64,000 nt of DNA from JACCTU01 sp963737405 (GCA_963737405.1 CAVTSL010000005.1:124001-188000); one strand, 5' to 3'; positions 8,923 to 17,245 are shown, counted from the stretch's first letter. Notes: generated by a model not told the origin, from the sequence alone. Numbers and translations: made by a program.

Positions 8923-9252
8923 CTAGCGGACGCGCAGCCGCTGCCCCACCTGGAGGCCGGTCGGGTCGAGCCCGGGGTTGAGCGTCAGCAGCCGCTCGAC
9001 CGTGGTGTTGTTGTCGATCGCGATCTGGTCGAGCGTGTCGCCGGCCTCGACCTCGACGAAGACCGGCTTCGCCGCGGCCTGTGTGGTCGTCTGCGACCGG
9101 GTCGTCGTCCGTTCGGTCGTGGCGGCCACCGTCGTCCCCACGGTCGTCCCCTGCCCGTCGTCGAGCCCCGCCCGCACGAGCAGCACCGCGATCGTGACGC
9201 CCACGAGGAATGCGGCAGGTGCGGCCAGCCGCTTCGCGAGCCGCCGGTTCAC
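8923..9252 (-). CDS. Membrane-anchored LysM-domain protein
   Basis: This 109-residue protein has one N-terminal membrane segment (about residues 12-27), a Thr-rich linker (about 36-58) and one C-terminal LysM domain. The domain contains VEAGDTLDQIAIDNNTTVER and ends NPGLDPTGLQVGQRLRV. LysM binds N-acetylglucosamine of peptidoglycan, so the protein probably sits outside the membrane against the wall. Its start overlaps the pyrF stop by four bases (ATGA), and it precedes the carboxypeptidase gene. No enzymatic domain is present; its role is likely structural or to recruit a partner. Confidence 0.85.
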   Translation of the reverse strand: MNRRLAKRLAAPAAFLVGVTIAVLLVRAGLDDGQGTTVGTTVAATTERTTTRSQTTTQAAAKPVFVEVEAGDTLDQIAIDNNTTVERLLTLNPGLDPTGLQVGQRLRVR

Positions 9253-10151
9253 CAGCCGGAGACGGCCCAGACGTCGGCGCGGAGCCGCGCGGCCTCCGCG
9301 CCGGCCGCAGCCCGCCAGTCGGCGGAGCCGGAGCGGTACGCGTAGATCACGGACCGCGAGGCAGAGACCAGCGCGCTCGCCGGCCCGCTCGTGAACGCCC
9401 GCGCGACGTCGGCCGGGGTCCCGCCCTGCTCGCCGATCCCCGGCACGAGCAGGATCGAGCGCGGCATCAGCCGGCGCGCCTCACCCACCTCGCGCGGGAA
9501 CGTCCCGCCGACGACCGCGCCGACGCTCGAGAGGCCGTTCTCCCCGACGAGCTCCTCGCCCCAGTCGTCGACGAGCTCGGCGACCTGCATCCACACCGTA
9601 CGCCCGTCGGAGAGCGTGAGGTCCTGCACGTCGGCGCTCCCGGCGTTCGACGTCTTGACGAGACAGAAGATCCCGGTGCCGTGGCGGCGGCACGCGCTCA
9701 GGAACGGGTCGAGCGAGTCGCGGCCGAGATACGGGTTCACCGTCAGCGCGTCGCCGAGCGGCGGGTCGCCCTCGAGGTAGGCGGCGGCGTAGCCGCGGCC
9801 TGTCGAGCCGATGTCGCCGCGCTTGCCGTCGACGATCACGAGCAGCTCCGCCGTCCGCGCGTAGGCGCAGACGTCCTCGAACGCGCGAATGCCGTCGGCG
9901 CCGAGCGCCTCGAAGAAGGCGAGCTGCGGCTTCACCGCGACGGCGTAGGGCGCGACCGCGTCGACGATGCCGCGGCAGAAGCGCGCGACGGCGTCGGCGG
10001 GCGCCTCGCCGCGAAGCTCGACCGGGAACAGGTCGACTCGCGGGTCGAGACCGACGCAGAGCTGGCTCCGCTTCCGGTGCACGGCGGCCGCCAGGCGGTC
10101 CGAGAACGCGACCGGTGCGGCTTGGGACTCGACGCGCGCGTTCTGCGCCAT
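9249..10151 (-). CDS. pyrF: Orotidine 5'-phosphate decarboxylase, long type
   Basis: PyrF makes UMP from OMP in pyrimidine synthesis. The catalytic Lys/Asp motif is DGKRGDIGSTG. The long form of the enzyme (about 270-300 residues) is indicated by VGLDPR, NPYLGRDSLDPF and FCLVKTSNAGSADVQD; the protein is 300 residues. I chose the ATG at 10151 (MAQNARVE); the open frame extends further upstream without family similarity. It is divergent from the amidase gene with 44 bases between the starts, and it is the first gene of the pyrF-lysM-dacA-pfkB run. The other pyrimidine gene here, pyrE, is 0.9 kb away. Confidence 0.95.
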   Translation of the reverse strand: MAQNARVESQAAPVAFSDRLAAAVHRKRSQLCVGLDPRVDLFPVELRGEAPADAVARFCRGIVDAVAPYAVAVKPQLAFFEALGADGIRAFEDVCAYARTAELLVIVDGKRGDIGSTGRGYAAAYLEGDPPLGDALTVNPYLGRDSLDPFLSACRRHGTGIFCLVKTSNAGSADVQDLTLSDGRTVWMQVAELVDDWGEELVGENGLSSVGAVVGGTFPREVGEARRLMPRSILLVPGIGEQGGTPADVARAFTSGPASALVSASRSVIYAYRSGSADWRAAAGAEAARLRADVWAVSGW

Positions 10152-10195
10152 GGGCGGCCCAAGCGTATGCTCCGCGCCCGACGGCGGCACAGGAC

Positions 10196-10711
10196 ATGGC
10201 AGTTCAGGTCGTCTCTCCCCGTGAGTGGGGCGCCGCGCCGACGCGGGTCGCCCTGCCGCCGCGCGGCCCGCTCGACCACCTCGTCCTCCATCACACGGCG
10301 TACCCGACGTCGAGGATCGGCAAGACGTTCGCGGCGGAGGCGGCCCACATGCGCCAGATCCAGCAGTGGCATTTCGCCCGCGGCTGGGCGACGGTCGGCT
10401 ACCACTACGTCGTCTCGCCGACCGGCCGGGTCTTCGTCGCCCGCCCACCGGACCGGCTCGGGGCGCACGTGCTCGGCCACAACGTCGGCACGGTCGGGAT
10501 CGCGCTGATGGGGAACTTCGAGCTCGAGCGGCCCTCGAAGGCGGCGCTCGACGGCCTCGAGCACGTCCGGCGCAGGCTCGTCCCCGGCGCGGCGGGAAAG
10601 CCGCTCCTCGGGCACCGCGACCACACGGGCCAGAACACCGCGTGTCCCGGCCGCTGGCTCGAGCCGTACGCCGACAAACGCGGAGGGCCGCCTCGCGGCG
10701 GCCCTCCGTAA
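10196..10711 (+). CDS. N-acetylmuramoyl-L-alanine amidase / PGRP-like
   Basis: This 171-residue protein has the amidase_2 (peptidoglycan recognition protein) fold, a zinc enzyme that cleaves the MurNAc-L-Ala bond. The likely zinc ligands are in LVLHHTA (His32/33), His140 of LLGHRDHT and Cys150 of NTACPG. The core motif WATVGYHYVVSPTGRVF is typical. No signal peptide is visible, so either export is unconventional or it acts on imported wall fragments. The last ten codons coincide with a strong terminator hairpin (10681-10708), giving a Gly-Pro-Arg-rich tail. It converges on the HU gene. Confidence 0.88.
   Translation: MAVQVVSPREWGAAPTRVALPPRGPLDHLVLHHTAYPTSRIGKTFAAEAAHMRQIQQWHFARGWATVGYHYVVSPTGRVFVARPPDRLGAHVLGHNVGTVGIALMGNFELERPSKAALDGLEHVRRRLVPGAAGKPLLGHRDHTGQNTACPGRWLEPYADKRGGPPRGGPP
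10681..10708. terminator. Bidirectional terminator overlapping amidase 3' end
   Basis: CGGAGGGCCGCC and GGCGGCCCTCCG form a 12-bp perfect stem with a TCGC loop. It sits between the convergent amidase and HU genes and overlaps the final codons of the amidase, whose TAA stop follows the stem directly. Confidence 0.8.
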
Positions 10712-10728
10712 GCCGGTCGTGGCGCCTG

Positions 10729-11010
10729 CTAGCGGCCGCGAACCGCCGTCTTCAGCGCACTGCCTGCCGAGAACTTCGGGACCACCGAAGCCGGGATCGT
10801 CACCTTCTCCGTCGGGTTCCGCGGGTTGACCCCCTGACGCTCCGCGCGATGCTGCGTCGAGAACTTACCGAAGCCCGTGAAGGTGATCTCGCCGCGGCCC
10901 TTCAGCGTCTCGGTGATGGTGTCGAGCATCGCGTCGACCGCGTTCTGCGCGTCCCGCCGCCCCAGATTCGCCCTCTCGGCGATCTTGTCAACGAACTCCT
11001 GCTTGGTCAC
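10729..11010 (-). CDS. HU-family nucleoid DNA-binding protein
   Basis: This 93-residue histone-like protein bends and compacts DNA as a dimer. The family motif GFGKFSTQHRAERQGVNPRN (beta arm) and the start TKQEFVDKIAERANL are unmistakable. I chose GTG at 11010 because GGAGG lies six bases upstream; the frame extends further but without similarity. Unlike many actinobacterial HU proteins it lacks the long Lys/Ala-rich C-terminal tail and ends SALKTAVRGR. It has its own upstream gap of 70 bases from pyrE and a strong terminator at its 3' side, so it is probably a single-gene unit. Confidence 0.95.
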   Translation of the reverse strand: MTKQEFVDKIAERANLGRRDAQNAVDAMLDTITETLKGRGEITFTGFGKFSTQHRAERQGVNPRNPTEKVTIPASVVPKFSAGSALKTAVRGR

Positions 11011-11080
11011 GAACGTCCTCCAATCGTGGTCTTTCGGGGTACGGGGGGTCAGCGTATCGAACCGATCGGACGAAAACGGC

Positions 11081-11638
11081 TCAACCATGCGGTTTTGAGG
11101 CGTTTTCGCCCGTTTCCAGCACCTCTGTGGCCCGGAAGAGAGGCCAGAGACGCACCGCATCGCGGGCGAGGGCGTCGATTCCGCCCTCCTCGCGGTCGAC
11201 GACGCAGACCGCCGTGGAGACCTGGAGCCGGGCCTCGCGGAGCGCGCCGACCGCGTCCGAGGCGGCTCCGCCGGAGGTCACGACGTCCTCGACGAGGCAG
11301 ACGCGCTGGCCCTCCTCGTACGCCCCTTCGACCCGGTTGCCGGTGCCGTAGCCCTTCGCCTCCTTGCGGACGATCAGGAACGGCAGGCCGGACTCGAGCG
11401 ACGCGGCGGCCGCAAGGGCGACCGCGCCGAGCTCCGGCCCGGCGATCAGCTCGGCGTCGGGTGCGTGCTCGGCGATCGCCGCGGCCAGGCGCTCGCCGAG
11501 CGGGCGCAGCAGGTCGGGACGCGTCTCGAAGCGGTACTTGTCGAGGTAGTAGCGCGAGCGGCGTCCCGAACGGAGGACGAAGTCGCCCTCGAGGTAGGCG
11601 TGCTCTCGAATCGCCGCCCGGAGCTCGGCGTCGTTCAT
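11081..11638 (-). CDS. pyrE: Orotate phosphoribosyltransferase
   Basis: PyrE joins orotate and PRPP to form OMP, the substrate of PyrF. The PRPP-binding motif is VCLVEDVVTSGGAA, and the flexible loop contains RKEAKGYGTGNRVEG. Length is 185 residues, normal for the family. The ATG at 11638 overlaps the stop of the 68-residue membrane protein gene by four bases (ATGA). It is thus the third gene of a roadblock-small protein-pyrE run. PyrF lies on the same strand downstream but is separated by HU and the convergent amidase. Confidence 0.95.
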   Translation of the reverse strand: MNDAELRAAIREHAYLEGDFVLRSGRRSRYYLDKYRFETRPDLLRPLGERLAAAIAEHAPDAELIAGPELGAVALAAAASLESGLPFLIVRKEAKGYGTGNRVEGAYEEGQRVCLVEDVVTSGGAASDAVGALREARLQVSTAVCVVDREEGGIDALARDAVRLWPLFRATEVLETGENASKPHG

Positions 11639-11841
11639 CCGCCGCGGGCGGCGGAGAGCGCGGAGCGCGCGAGCGGCAGGAGGCGCGCGGCCTCCGGTGC
11701 GCCTTCCGAGATCGACTGCATCGAGCCGTCCTCGTAGTAGAGGTCGACGCGCTCGCGGCGCGCGCCGGCCGTGCGACGGAGGAGCGCGATGCCGACCGCC
11801 CACCCGGCGACGAGGGCTCCGAGCGCGACGAGCTTACGCAT
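11635..11841 (-). CDS. Small single-span membrane protein
   Basis: This 68-residue protein has one N-terminal membrane segment (about residues 4-21) followed by a basic stretch RRTAGARRERV and a soluble tail with DLYYEDGSMQSIS. I do not recognise a family. It overlaps the Roadblock gene by eight bases and pyrE by four, so all three are likely translated together. The pairing with a Roadblock-domain protein suggests a membrane partner for it, which is an inference from position only. Confidence 0.65.
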   Translation of the reverse strand: MRKLVALGALVAGWAVGIALLRRTAGARRERVDLYYEDGSMQSISEGAPEAARLLPLARSALSAARGG

Positions 11842-12217
11842 CGCCGCCGTCCGTCTCCTTCTTCGGCGCCCGACGGCGCGCCGGCTTCTTCGCCTCGGCG
11901 GCCGACGAACGCAGAGCCGTCTTGAGGTCGTAGAACACGAGCGCGACGGTCGGCTCGGGGCCCGTCGTCGCGGCGATGTACGAGGCGCCGTCGCGCACGA
12001 CGAAGACGCTCCCGGTCCCCGTCGCCGCCTCGAGCTGGCTCAGCGACCCGCGCCGTGCCTCGCCCGCAGCCGCGAGGAGGTCCTGGACCGCGCGCACGAA
12101 CGAGCCCGGGTCGTCGAGCGTCGACGCGGCCACGGCGCCCTTCTCGTCGAAGAGCGTGGCCGCCTCGACCTGGCTCGAGATCTCGGTCAGGTCGGCGAGT
12201 GCCTGCTCTGCGGTCAC
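11834..12217 (-). CDS. Roadblock/LC7-like domain protein
   Basis: This 127-residue protein looks like a Roadblock/LC7 domain (about residues 1-105) with a basic Lys/Arg-rich tail (KKPARRRAPKKE). Supporting features are the alternating pattern of ATLFDEKGAVAAST, the helix VRAVQDLLAAA, and the strand pair SVFVVRDGASYIAATTG then TVALVFYDL. Such proteins often regulate small Ras-like GTPases (MglB type) or form dimeric scaffolds; no GTPase gene is visible here. The GTG start lies 23 bases from the divergent YihY gene. It leads the operon with the small membrane protein and pyrE. Family call is moderate. Confidence 0.6.
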   Translation of the reverse strand: MTAEQALADLTEISSQVEAATLFDEKGAVAASTLDDPGSFVRAVQDLLAAAGEARRGSLSQLEAATGTGSVFVVRDGASYIAATTGPEPTVALVFYDLKTALRSSAAEAKKPARRRAPKKETDGGDA

Positions 12218-12240
12218 GGCGCTGAACCATACTCGGCGCG

Positions 12241-13068
12241 GTGCGCAGGCGAAAACGGAGGCTGGTGCAGAAGTTCCTCGCCGATCGGGGCACGCACCTC
12301 GCCGCGATGATCGCGTACTTCGCGCTCCTCGCGTTCGTGCCCCTGACGTTCCTCGCGCTCTCGCTGCTCGCCTTCACGGGGCAGGCGGACGAGTCGAGCT
12401 TCCTCGTGCGCGAGATCAAGCAGGCCCTGCCCGAGACGCCGATCGAGGACATCGTCCGGCTCGTCCGCAGCGTGCAGGAGAACGCCGCCGCGCTCGGGAT
12501 CGTCGGTGGGGCGTTCCTCGTCTGGACCGCGCTCTCGCTCTTCAGCGTGCTCGAGTCCGCGTTCAACATCGTCTACGGCCGGCCGAACCGCCCGTTCATC
12601 CACGGGAAGTCGCTCGCGCTCGCACTGCTCGTCGGAACGCTCGTCACGCTCTTCGTCGCGCTCCTCTTCGGTTCGTTCGGCGTCCAGGGGCTCAAGGACT
12701 GGGCGCCGGGGTTCATCGGCAACCCCATCGTCGCGTACGTGCTGTCCGTGGCGGTCTCGTCGCTCGGCGTGTTCGTCTTCATCCTCTCGATCTACTACGT
12801 GCTGACGAACGTGCGCCTCGGCCTGCGGGACGTGCTGCCGGGAGCGATCTTCGCGACGGTGCTGCTGGAGGCGAGCTTCCAGATCCTCCCGATCTTCCTG
12901 CGCTACGCCGAGCTCAACCCGGTGCTGAAGGCGTTCGGCTCGCCGGCGATCCTGCTCGTCTGGCTCTACTTCATGGCGAACGTGCTGATCTTCGGCGCGG
13001 AGCTGAACTGGTGGCGGCAGTACGGCCGCGAGGCGCCGCCCGAGGAGCCACCGGCCGGGTTCGCCTGA
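12241..13068 (+). CDS. YihY/BrkB-family inner membrane protein
   Basis: This 275-residue protein has about six membrane segments and the family motifs LTFLALSLLAF, AYFALLAFVPL and AILLVWLYFMANVLIFGAELN. YihY/BrkB proteins were once called ribonuclease BN, but their real function is unsettled; some are linked to virulence or envelope stress. The GTG start is 23 bases from the divergent Roadblock gene. It converges on rdgB with only three bases between the stops. Length is typical for the family core, without a long C-terminal tail. Confidence 0.85.
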   Translation: MRRRKRRLVQKFLADRGTHLAAMIAYFALLAFVPLTFLALSLLAFTGQADESSFLVREIKQALPETPIEDIVRLVRSVQENAAALGIVGGAFLVWTALSLFSVLESAFNIVYGRPNRPFIHGKSLALALLVGTLVTLFVALLFGSFGVQGLKDWAPGFIGNPIVAYVLSVAVSSLGVFVFILSIYYVLTNVRLGLRDVLPGAIFATVLLEASFQILPIFLRYAELNPVLKAFGSPAILLVWLYFMANVLIFGAELNWWRQYGREAPPEEPPAGFA

Positions 13069-13071
13069 GCG

Positions 13072-13620
13072 CTACCCGGGCTCGAACGCCGCGGCGAGCG
13101 CCTTCGCCGCGAGCGCTCGGTGCGAGTGGTCGCGCTTCCAGTCGTTCCCGAGCTCCGCGACCGTTCGCGTCTCGCCCTGCGGGACGAAGATCGGGTCGTA
13201 GCCGAAGCCCTCGCTGCCGCGCGGCTCGCGCGCGATCGTCCCCGCGACCGTTCCCGTCCCGCGAAGCTCCTCGCCGTCCGGCGACAGCGCGACGAGCTCG
13301 CAGACGTACCGCGCGGCCCGATCCTCGACGCCCTCGAGCGCCTCCAGGAGCGCGGCGACGCCGTCGTCGGCCCAGCGCGCGGACTCGACGCCGGGACGCC
13401 CGCCGAGCGCACGGACCTCGATCCCCGAGTCCTCGCCGAGCACCCACGTCCCCGCGTGCTCGACGCCGTAGCGCGCCTTGCCGAGCGCGTTCTCGTAGTA
13501 CGTCGCGCCCGTCTCGGGCGGATAGTCGTCGGCCTCCAGCAGCTCGAGCTCCCAGCCGGGAAGCGCGTGCCTCAGCTCGCGCAGCTTGTTCTCGTTCTGC
13601 GAAGCGAGCTTCGCCCTCAA
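13072..13620 (-). CDS. rdgB: XTP/dITP diphosphatase (HAM1/RdgB)
   Basis: RdgB hydrolyses dITP, XTP and related non-canonical nucleotides so they do not enter DNA or RNA. The N-terminal motif LASQNENKLREL is the family signature, followed by ETGATYYENALGKAR, VLGEDSGIEV and the substrate loop EGFGYDPIFVP. The start is TTG at 13620, giving 182 residues and overlapping the MgtC stop by four bases (TTGA); no ATG or GTG fits. It is the last gene of a murI-rph-mgtC-rdgB run, a murI-rph-rdgB order that is common in actinobacteria. Confidence 0.93.
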   Translation of the reverse strand: MRAKLASQNENKLRELRHALPGWELELLEADDYPPETGATYYENALGKARYGVEHAGTWVLGEDSGIEVRALGGRPGVESARWADDGVAALLEALEGVEDRAARYVCELVALSPDGEELRGTGTVAGTIAREPRGSEGFGYDPIFVPQGETRTVAELGNDWKRDHSHRALAAKALAAAFEPG

Positions 13621-14303
13621 TCGGCCCAGCTCACCCCGGTGACATGCTCGAGCTCGGCGAGCTGCCGCGCGACCTTCGACGCCTCGACCTTCTCCGCGAA
13701 CTCGACAGTGGCGACGAGCTCTCGCCCGCCGCGCGTCTCCGAGAGCTGGAACTGCGAGACGTTGCCGCCGAGATCCTCGAGCGCGGCGAGGACCGGCGCG
13801 GCTCCCTGCCCGACGTCGAGCCCGACCACGACCCGCTGCTCGTCGCCGGGCCGGAGGTACGTCATCATCCGGTGCGCGATGATCCGCAGCGGCCAGAGCG
13901 TGATGATCGCCGCGACGGTCGCGATCACCGCCGCCTCCCAGTAGCCGGCGCCGCTCGCCATCCCGATCGCTGCGACGAGCCAGAGCGTCGCGGCCGTCGT
14001 CAGCCCGCGGACGGACAGACCCTGGCGGATGATCGCGCCCGCCCCGAGGAAGCCGATGCCGGTGACGATCTGCGCAGCGATCCGCGTCGGGTCGTAGGTG
14101 ATGCCCGAACGCTGCGAGAACGTCCAGTCGGTCCACGCGTACGCGGAGATGAGGAAGAAGAGCGCCGAACCGACGGAGACGAGCAGATGGGTGCGGAGCC
14201 CCGCCTCACGTTCGCGCACCTCCCGCTCGAGCCCGATCGCGCCGCCGAGCACCCCCGCCGCGACGAGGCGGAACGCGACGTCGAACCAGGTCAGCTCAGG
14301 CAA
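13617..14303 (-). CDS. MgtC/SapB-family membrane protein
   Basis: This 228-residue protein has four to five N-terminal membrane segments with the MgtC motifs GAIGLEREVREREAGLRTH and GIGFLGAGAIIRQG, and a cytosolic C-terminal domain (about 145-228) resembling an ACT-like fold. MgtC proteins modulate magnesium-limited growth and F-ATPase in pathogens; in environmental bacteria the role is unclear. It overlaps rph by eight bases upstream and rdgB by four downstream. Its position inside the conserved murI-rph-rdgB group is unusual. Confidence 0.88.
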   Translation of the reverse strand: MPELTWFDVAFRLVAAGVLGGAIGLEREVREREAGLRTHLLVSVGSALFFLISAYAWTDWTFSQRSGITYDPTRIAAQIVTGIGFLGAGAIIRQGLSVRGLTTAATLWLVAAIGMASGAGYWEAAVIATVAAIITLWPLRIIAHRMMTYLRPGDEQRVVVGLDVGQGAAPVLAALEDLGGNVSQFQLSETRGGRELVATVEFAEKVEASKVARQLAELEHVTGVSWAD

Positions 14304-14991
14304 ACGCGCGTTCCTGCGCTTCCGCGATCTGCACGATGCCGCCCGACGCGAGATCGATCAGCTCATCCAGCAGCTCGCGCGAGAACGGCTCGCCCTCGGC
14401 CGTCGCCTGCACCTCGACGAGCCGCCCGTCACCGGTCATCACGACGTTCATGTCGACGTCGGCCGCCGAGTCCTCCGTGTACTCGAGGTCGAGCCGCGGC
14501 TCACCGTCGACGATTCCGACCGAGACCGCGGCGACCGAGCCGGCGAGCGCGCGCGAGAGCCCGAACCGGTCGAGCGCGCTCCGCGCCGCGACGTACGCGC
14601 CGGAGATCGCAGCGCACCGCGTGCCGCCGTCTGCCTGGAGCACGTCGCAGTCGAGCCACACGGTCCGCTCGCCGAGCTTCTCGAAGTCGACGACGCCGCG
14701 AAGGGCGCGCCCGATCAGCCGCTGGATCTCGACCGTTCGTCCGCCCTGTTTCCCCCGCGACGCTTCACGTTGCACGCGCTCGCCCGTCGACGCAGGGAGG
14801 AGCGAGTACTCGGCGGTCATCCAGCCGCGGCCGCTGCCCTTCAGCCAGCGCGGGATCTCGTCCTCGACCATCGCGGTGCAGAGCACCTTCGTCTTCCCCT
14901 GCGACCAGAGCACCGCGCCGTGGGGCTGCTCGAGGTAGTCGAGCTCGATCGACAGCTCGCGCAGCTCGTCGGGTCGCCGTCCTTCCCTCAT
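14296..14991 (-). CDS. rph: Ribonuclease PH
   Basis: RNase PH trims tRNA 3' ends by phosphorolysis. The 231 residues show GRRPDELRELSIELDYL, SQGKTKVLCTAMVED, the active-site region EIQRLIGRALRGVVDF, and DCDVLQADGGTRCAAISGA. Length is slightly below the usual 240. The ATG at 14991 overlaps the murI stop (ATGA) and is the only sensible start, although the frame is open far upstream. It is the second gene of the murI-rph-mgtC-rdgB operon. Confidence 0.95.
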   Translation of the reverse strand: MREGRRPDELRELSIELDYLEQPHGAVLWSQGKTKVLCTAMVEDEIPRWLKGSGRGWMTAEYSLLPASTGERVQREASRGKQGGRTVEIQRLIGRALRGVVDFEKLGERTVWLDCDVLQADGGTRCAAISGAYVAARSALDRFGLSRALAGSVAAVSVGIVDGEPRLDLEYTEDSAADVDMNVVMTGDGRLVEVQATAEGEPFSRELLDELIDLASGGIVQIAEAQERAFA

Positions 14992-15806
14992 ACGACGACC
15001 TCGAGCTCGGCCAGCTCGACGTGTTCCACCTCGGCGATCGGCAGCTGAAGGAAGCGCGCGCCCGTGATGCGGAACGCCTCCGGCGTGCCGGTGGTGAGAA
15101 AGCGGTAGGTGCCTTCGCGCGCCACGTCGTTCTCGATCCGCTTGCGCGCGAGCGTCTCGGCGACCTCGCGCGCGGTCTCGTCGGCGGAGAAGACGAGCGT
15201 CACGTCGCGGCCGAACACGCGCTGGAGGATCGGGCGGATGATCGGGTAGTGCGTGCAGCCGAGGATCACGGTGTCGACGTGCTCCTCCTTGAGCGGCGCG
15301 GCGTACGCGCGGACGGCGTCGGTCGTCTCCTCGCCGAACGGATCGTCGCCCTCGATCAGCGGCACGAGCCGCGGACAGGGAACGGGGAGCAGTGTGACCC
15401 CGGCGTCGAGCGCGTGCACGAGCTCTGCGTAGCGCCCGGCGCGCACGGTCGCCTCGGTCGCGAGCAGCCCGATGCAGCGGTTGCGCGTCGCCTGCACGGC
15501 GGCGTGCGCCTCGGGCTCGATCACGCCGACGACGGGGACGTCGAGCGCCTGCTGGAGCTCGGGCAGCGCCGCCGACGTGGCGGAGTTGCACGCGACGACG
15601 ACCATCTTCACCCCCTGCGCCTCGAGGTAGCCGCCGATCTCGAGCGCGAAGCGGCGGATCTCGTCGAGCGGCCGGGGCCCGTACGGGAGCCGCGCGCCGT
15701 CGCCGAGGTAGACGAAGTCCTCGTGCGGCATCGTGACGAGGCACTCGTGGAGCACGGTCAGCCCGCCCATCCCGGAGTCGAACACACCGATCGGTCGGGA
15801 ATCCAT
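14988..15806 (-). CDS. murI: Glutamate racemase
   Basis: MurI makes D-glutamate for peptidoglycan. The two catalytic cysteines are Cys73 (VACNSAT) and Cys184 (LGCTHYP). The N-terminal motif IGVFDSGMGGLTV is typical. The length of 272 residues is normal. It starts 35 bases from the divergent secreted hydrolase gene and leads the operon with rph, mgtC and rdgB. The C-terminal acidic strand (EVEHVELAELEVVV) is slightly longer than usual. Confidence 0.95.
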   Translation of the reverse strand: MDSRPIGVFDSGMGGLTVLHECLVTMPHEDFVYLGDGARLPYGPRPLDEIRRFALEIGGYLEAQGVKMVVVACNSATSAALPELQQALDVPVVGVIEPEAHAAVQATRNRCIGLLATEATVRAGRYAELVHALDAGVTLLPVPCPRLVPLIEGDDPFGEETTDAVRAYAAPLKEEHVDTVILGCTHYPIIRPILQRVFGRDVTLVFSADETAREVAETLARKRIENDVAREGTYRFLTTGTPEAFRITGARFLQLPIAEVEHVELAELEVVV

Positions 15807-15841
15807 CGGGCGATTCTAGAACCGGGCTACCCTGGTGCCCG

Positions 15842-17245
15842 ATGAAGCGGCTGCTCGTGGGGCTTGTCCTCCTGCTCACGCTCGCCGCCGCTCCTGCGGC
15901 GCACGCTGCCGCATACACGGCCACGGACGAGGTGGCGACGATGGACGACGGCGTCGGCATCGCCGTCACGCTCTACCAGCCGATCGGGCTCGGCCCCGCC
16001 CGCGCGCCCGGCGTGATGCTCTTCCACGGCATCGGGGCGAACCGGAGCCAGGTCGCCCCGATCGCGCAGCTCTTCGCCGAGAACGGCTACGTCGCCCTCA
16101 CCTTCGACTTCCGCGGCCACGGTCAGTCGGGCGGGCTCTTCTCCGGCCTCGGCGCCCGCGAGCTCGCGGACGTCGCGATCCTCCGCGAGCGCTGGCTGCC
16201 CGAGCACTCCCAGGTGAGCGACCGGGTCGGCGGCTGGGGCATCTCGCTCGGCGGCGGCGCGCTGCTTCGCTCGATCGGGGAGGGCGAGCCGTTCGCTGCG
16301 GCGGAGGTGGCCGAGACGTGGACCGACCTCTACGACGCGCTCGTGCCGCAGGGCCTGCCGAAGTCCGGCGCGATCTTCCAGTTCCTCGGCGCGGTGCCGC
16401 GCAACCGCCAGTCGCCCGAGCTGCTCGCGGTGAGCGACGCCGTCGCCCGCGTCGACGTCCCTGCGCTGAAGGCGTTCGCGGGCGCCCGCTCGTCGCGCCA
16501 GCTGCTCGGCCGCGGCTATCCGCCCACGTACTTCTTCCAGGGACGCCAGGACTTCGCGTTCGGGCTCGATCAGGGGCTCGCGGGCTACCAGGCGCTCAAC
16601 GGCCCGAAGCGGCTCTACGTCGGCCCGTTCGGTCACGCGCCGTCGACGTTCCCCGGCCCCGACTTCGAGCTCCAGAAGCAGCGCGCGCTCGCGTGGTTCG
16701 ACCGCTACCTCAAGGGCATCCCGAACGGCGTCGAGAACGCACCGAAGGTCGAGCTCGTCCCCGAGGGCGGTGGGACGCCCGTCGGCTCGTCCACGCTGCC
16801 GAGGACGGTGACGCACGTCTATTCGCTGCCGGGCCGCTCGACGATCGGCTCGGCGGGAAAGGTCGTGCGCAGAGCGCGGCTGACGCGTGCGCTCGAGACC
16901 TTCGGCGCGCCGACCGTCGACGTGCGCGCGAGCTCGACGTCTGGCTGGTCGCACCTCGTCGCGGTGCTCGTCGCGCGGACGCCGGACGGCCGGGAGATCG
17001 TCGTGAGCGAGGGCGGCGTGCCGACGGCGCTCGGCGCGAAGCCGCGCCGGTTCCGCATCCGGTTGATCTCGCAGGCGAAGAAGATCCCGGCGGGCTCGCG
17101 CCTCGAGCTCACGCTCGCGGGGACGTCGACGGCGCAGAACGCGGCGAACCTCCTCTACTTGGTTCCGGTCTCGCAGCGTGCGAGGATCACGGTGCGCAAC
17201 GTGTCACTGGCGATTCCCGTTCTTCGCACGCCGGTCTCGCGATGA
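15842..17245 (+). CDS. Secreted alpha/beta hydrolase, CocE/X-Pro dipeptidyl-peptidase-like
   Basis: This 467-residue protein has a signal peptide (residues 1-23, ending AAHAAA) and an alpha/beta-hydrolase domain. The likely catalytic triad is Ser135 (WGISLGG), Asp237 (GRQDFAF) and His265 (PFGHAPS). The oxyanion region is LFHGIGANRSQ. Residues 310-460 look like the beta-sandwich cap of the S15/CocE class. It should act outside the membrane on an ester, amide or peptide; the substrate is unknown. Its stop overlaps the start of the binding-protein gene by four bases (ATGA), so the hydrolase may release what the binding protein captures. Confidence 0.8.
   Translation: MKRLLVGLVLLLTLAAAPAAHAAAYTATDEVATMDDGVGIAVTLYQPIGLGPARAPGVMLFHGIGANRSQVAPIAQLFAENGYVALTFDFRGHGQSGGLFSGLGARELADVAILRERWLPEHSQVSDRVGGWGISLGGGALLRSIGEGEPFAAAEVAETWTDLYDALVPQGLPKSGAIFQFLGAVPRNRQSPELLAVSDAVARVDVPALKAFAGARSSRQLLGRGYPPTYFFQGRQDFAFGLDQGLAGYQALNGPKRLYVGPFGHAPSTFPGPDFELQKQRALAWFDRYLKGIPNGVENAPKVELVPEGGGTPVGSSTLPRTVTHVYSLPGRSTIGSAGKVVRRARLTRALETFGAPTVDVRASSTSGWSHLVAVLVARTPDGREIVVSEGGVPTALGAKPRRFRIRLISQAKKIPAGSRLELTLAGTSTAQNAANLLYLVPVSQRARITVRNVSLAIPVLRTPVSR

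Noticed and set aside
11976..15845. Plus-strand open frame of 1,289 codons
   Set aside because: It crosses YihY in another frame and is antisense to rdgB, mgtC, rph and murI, all strongly supported; no domain signature.
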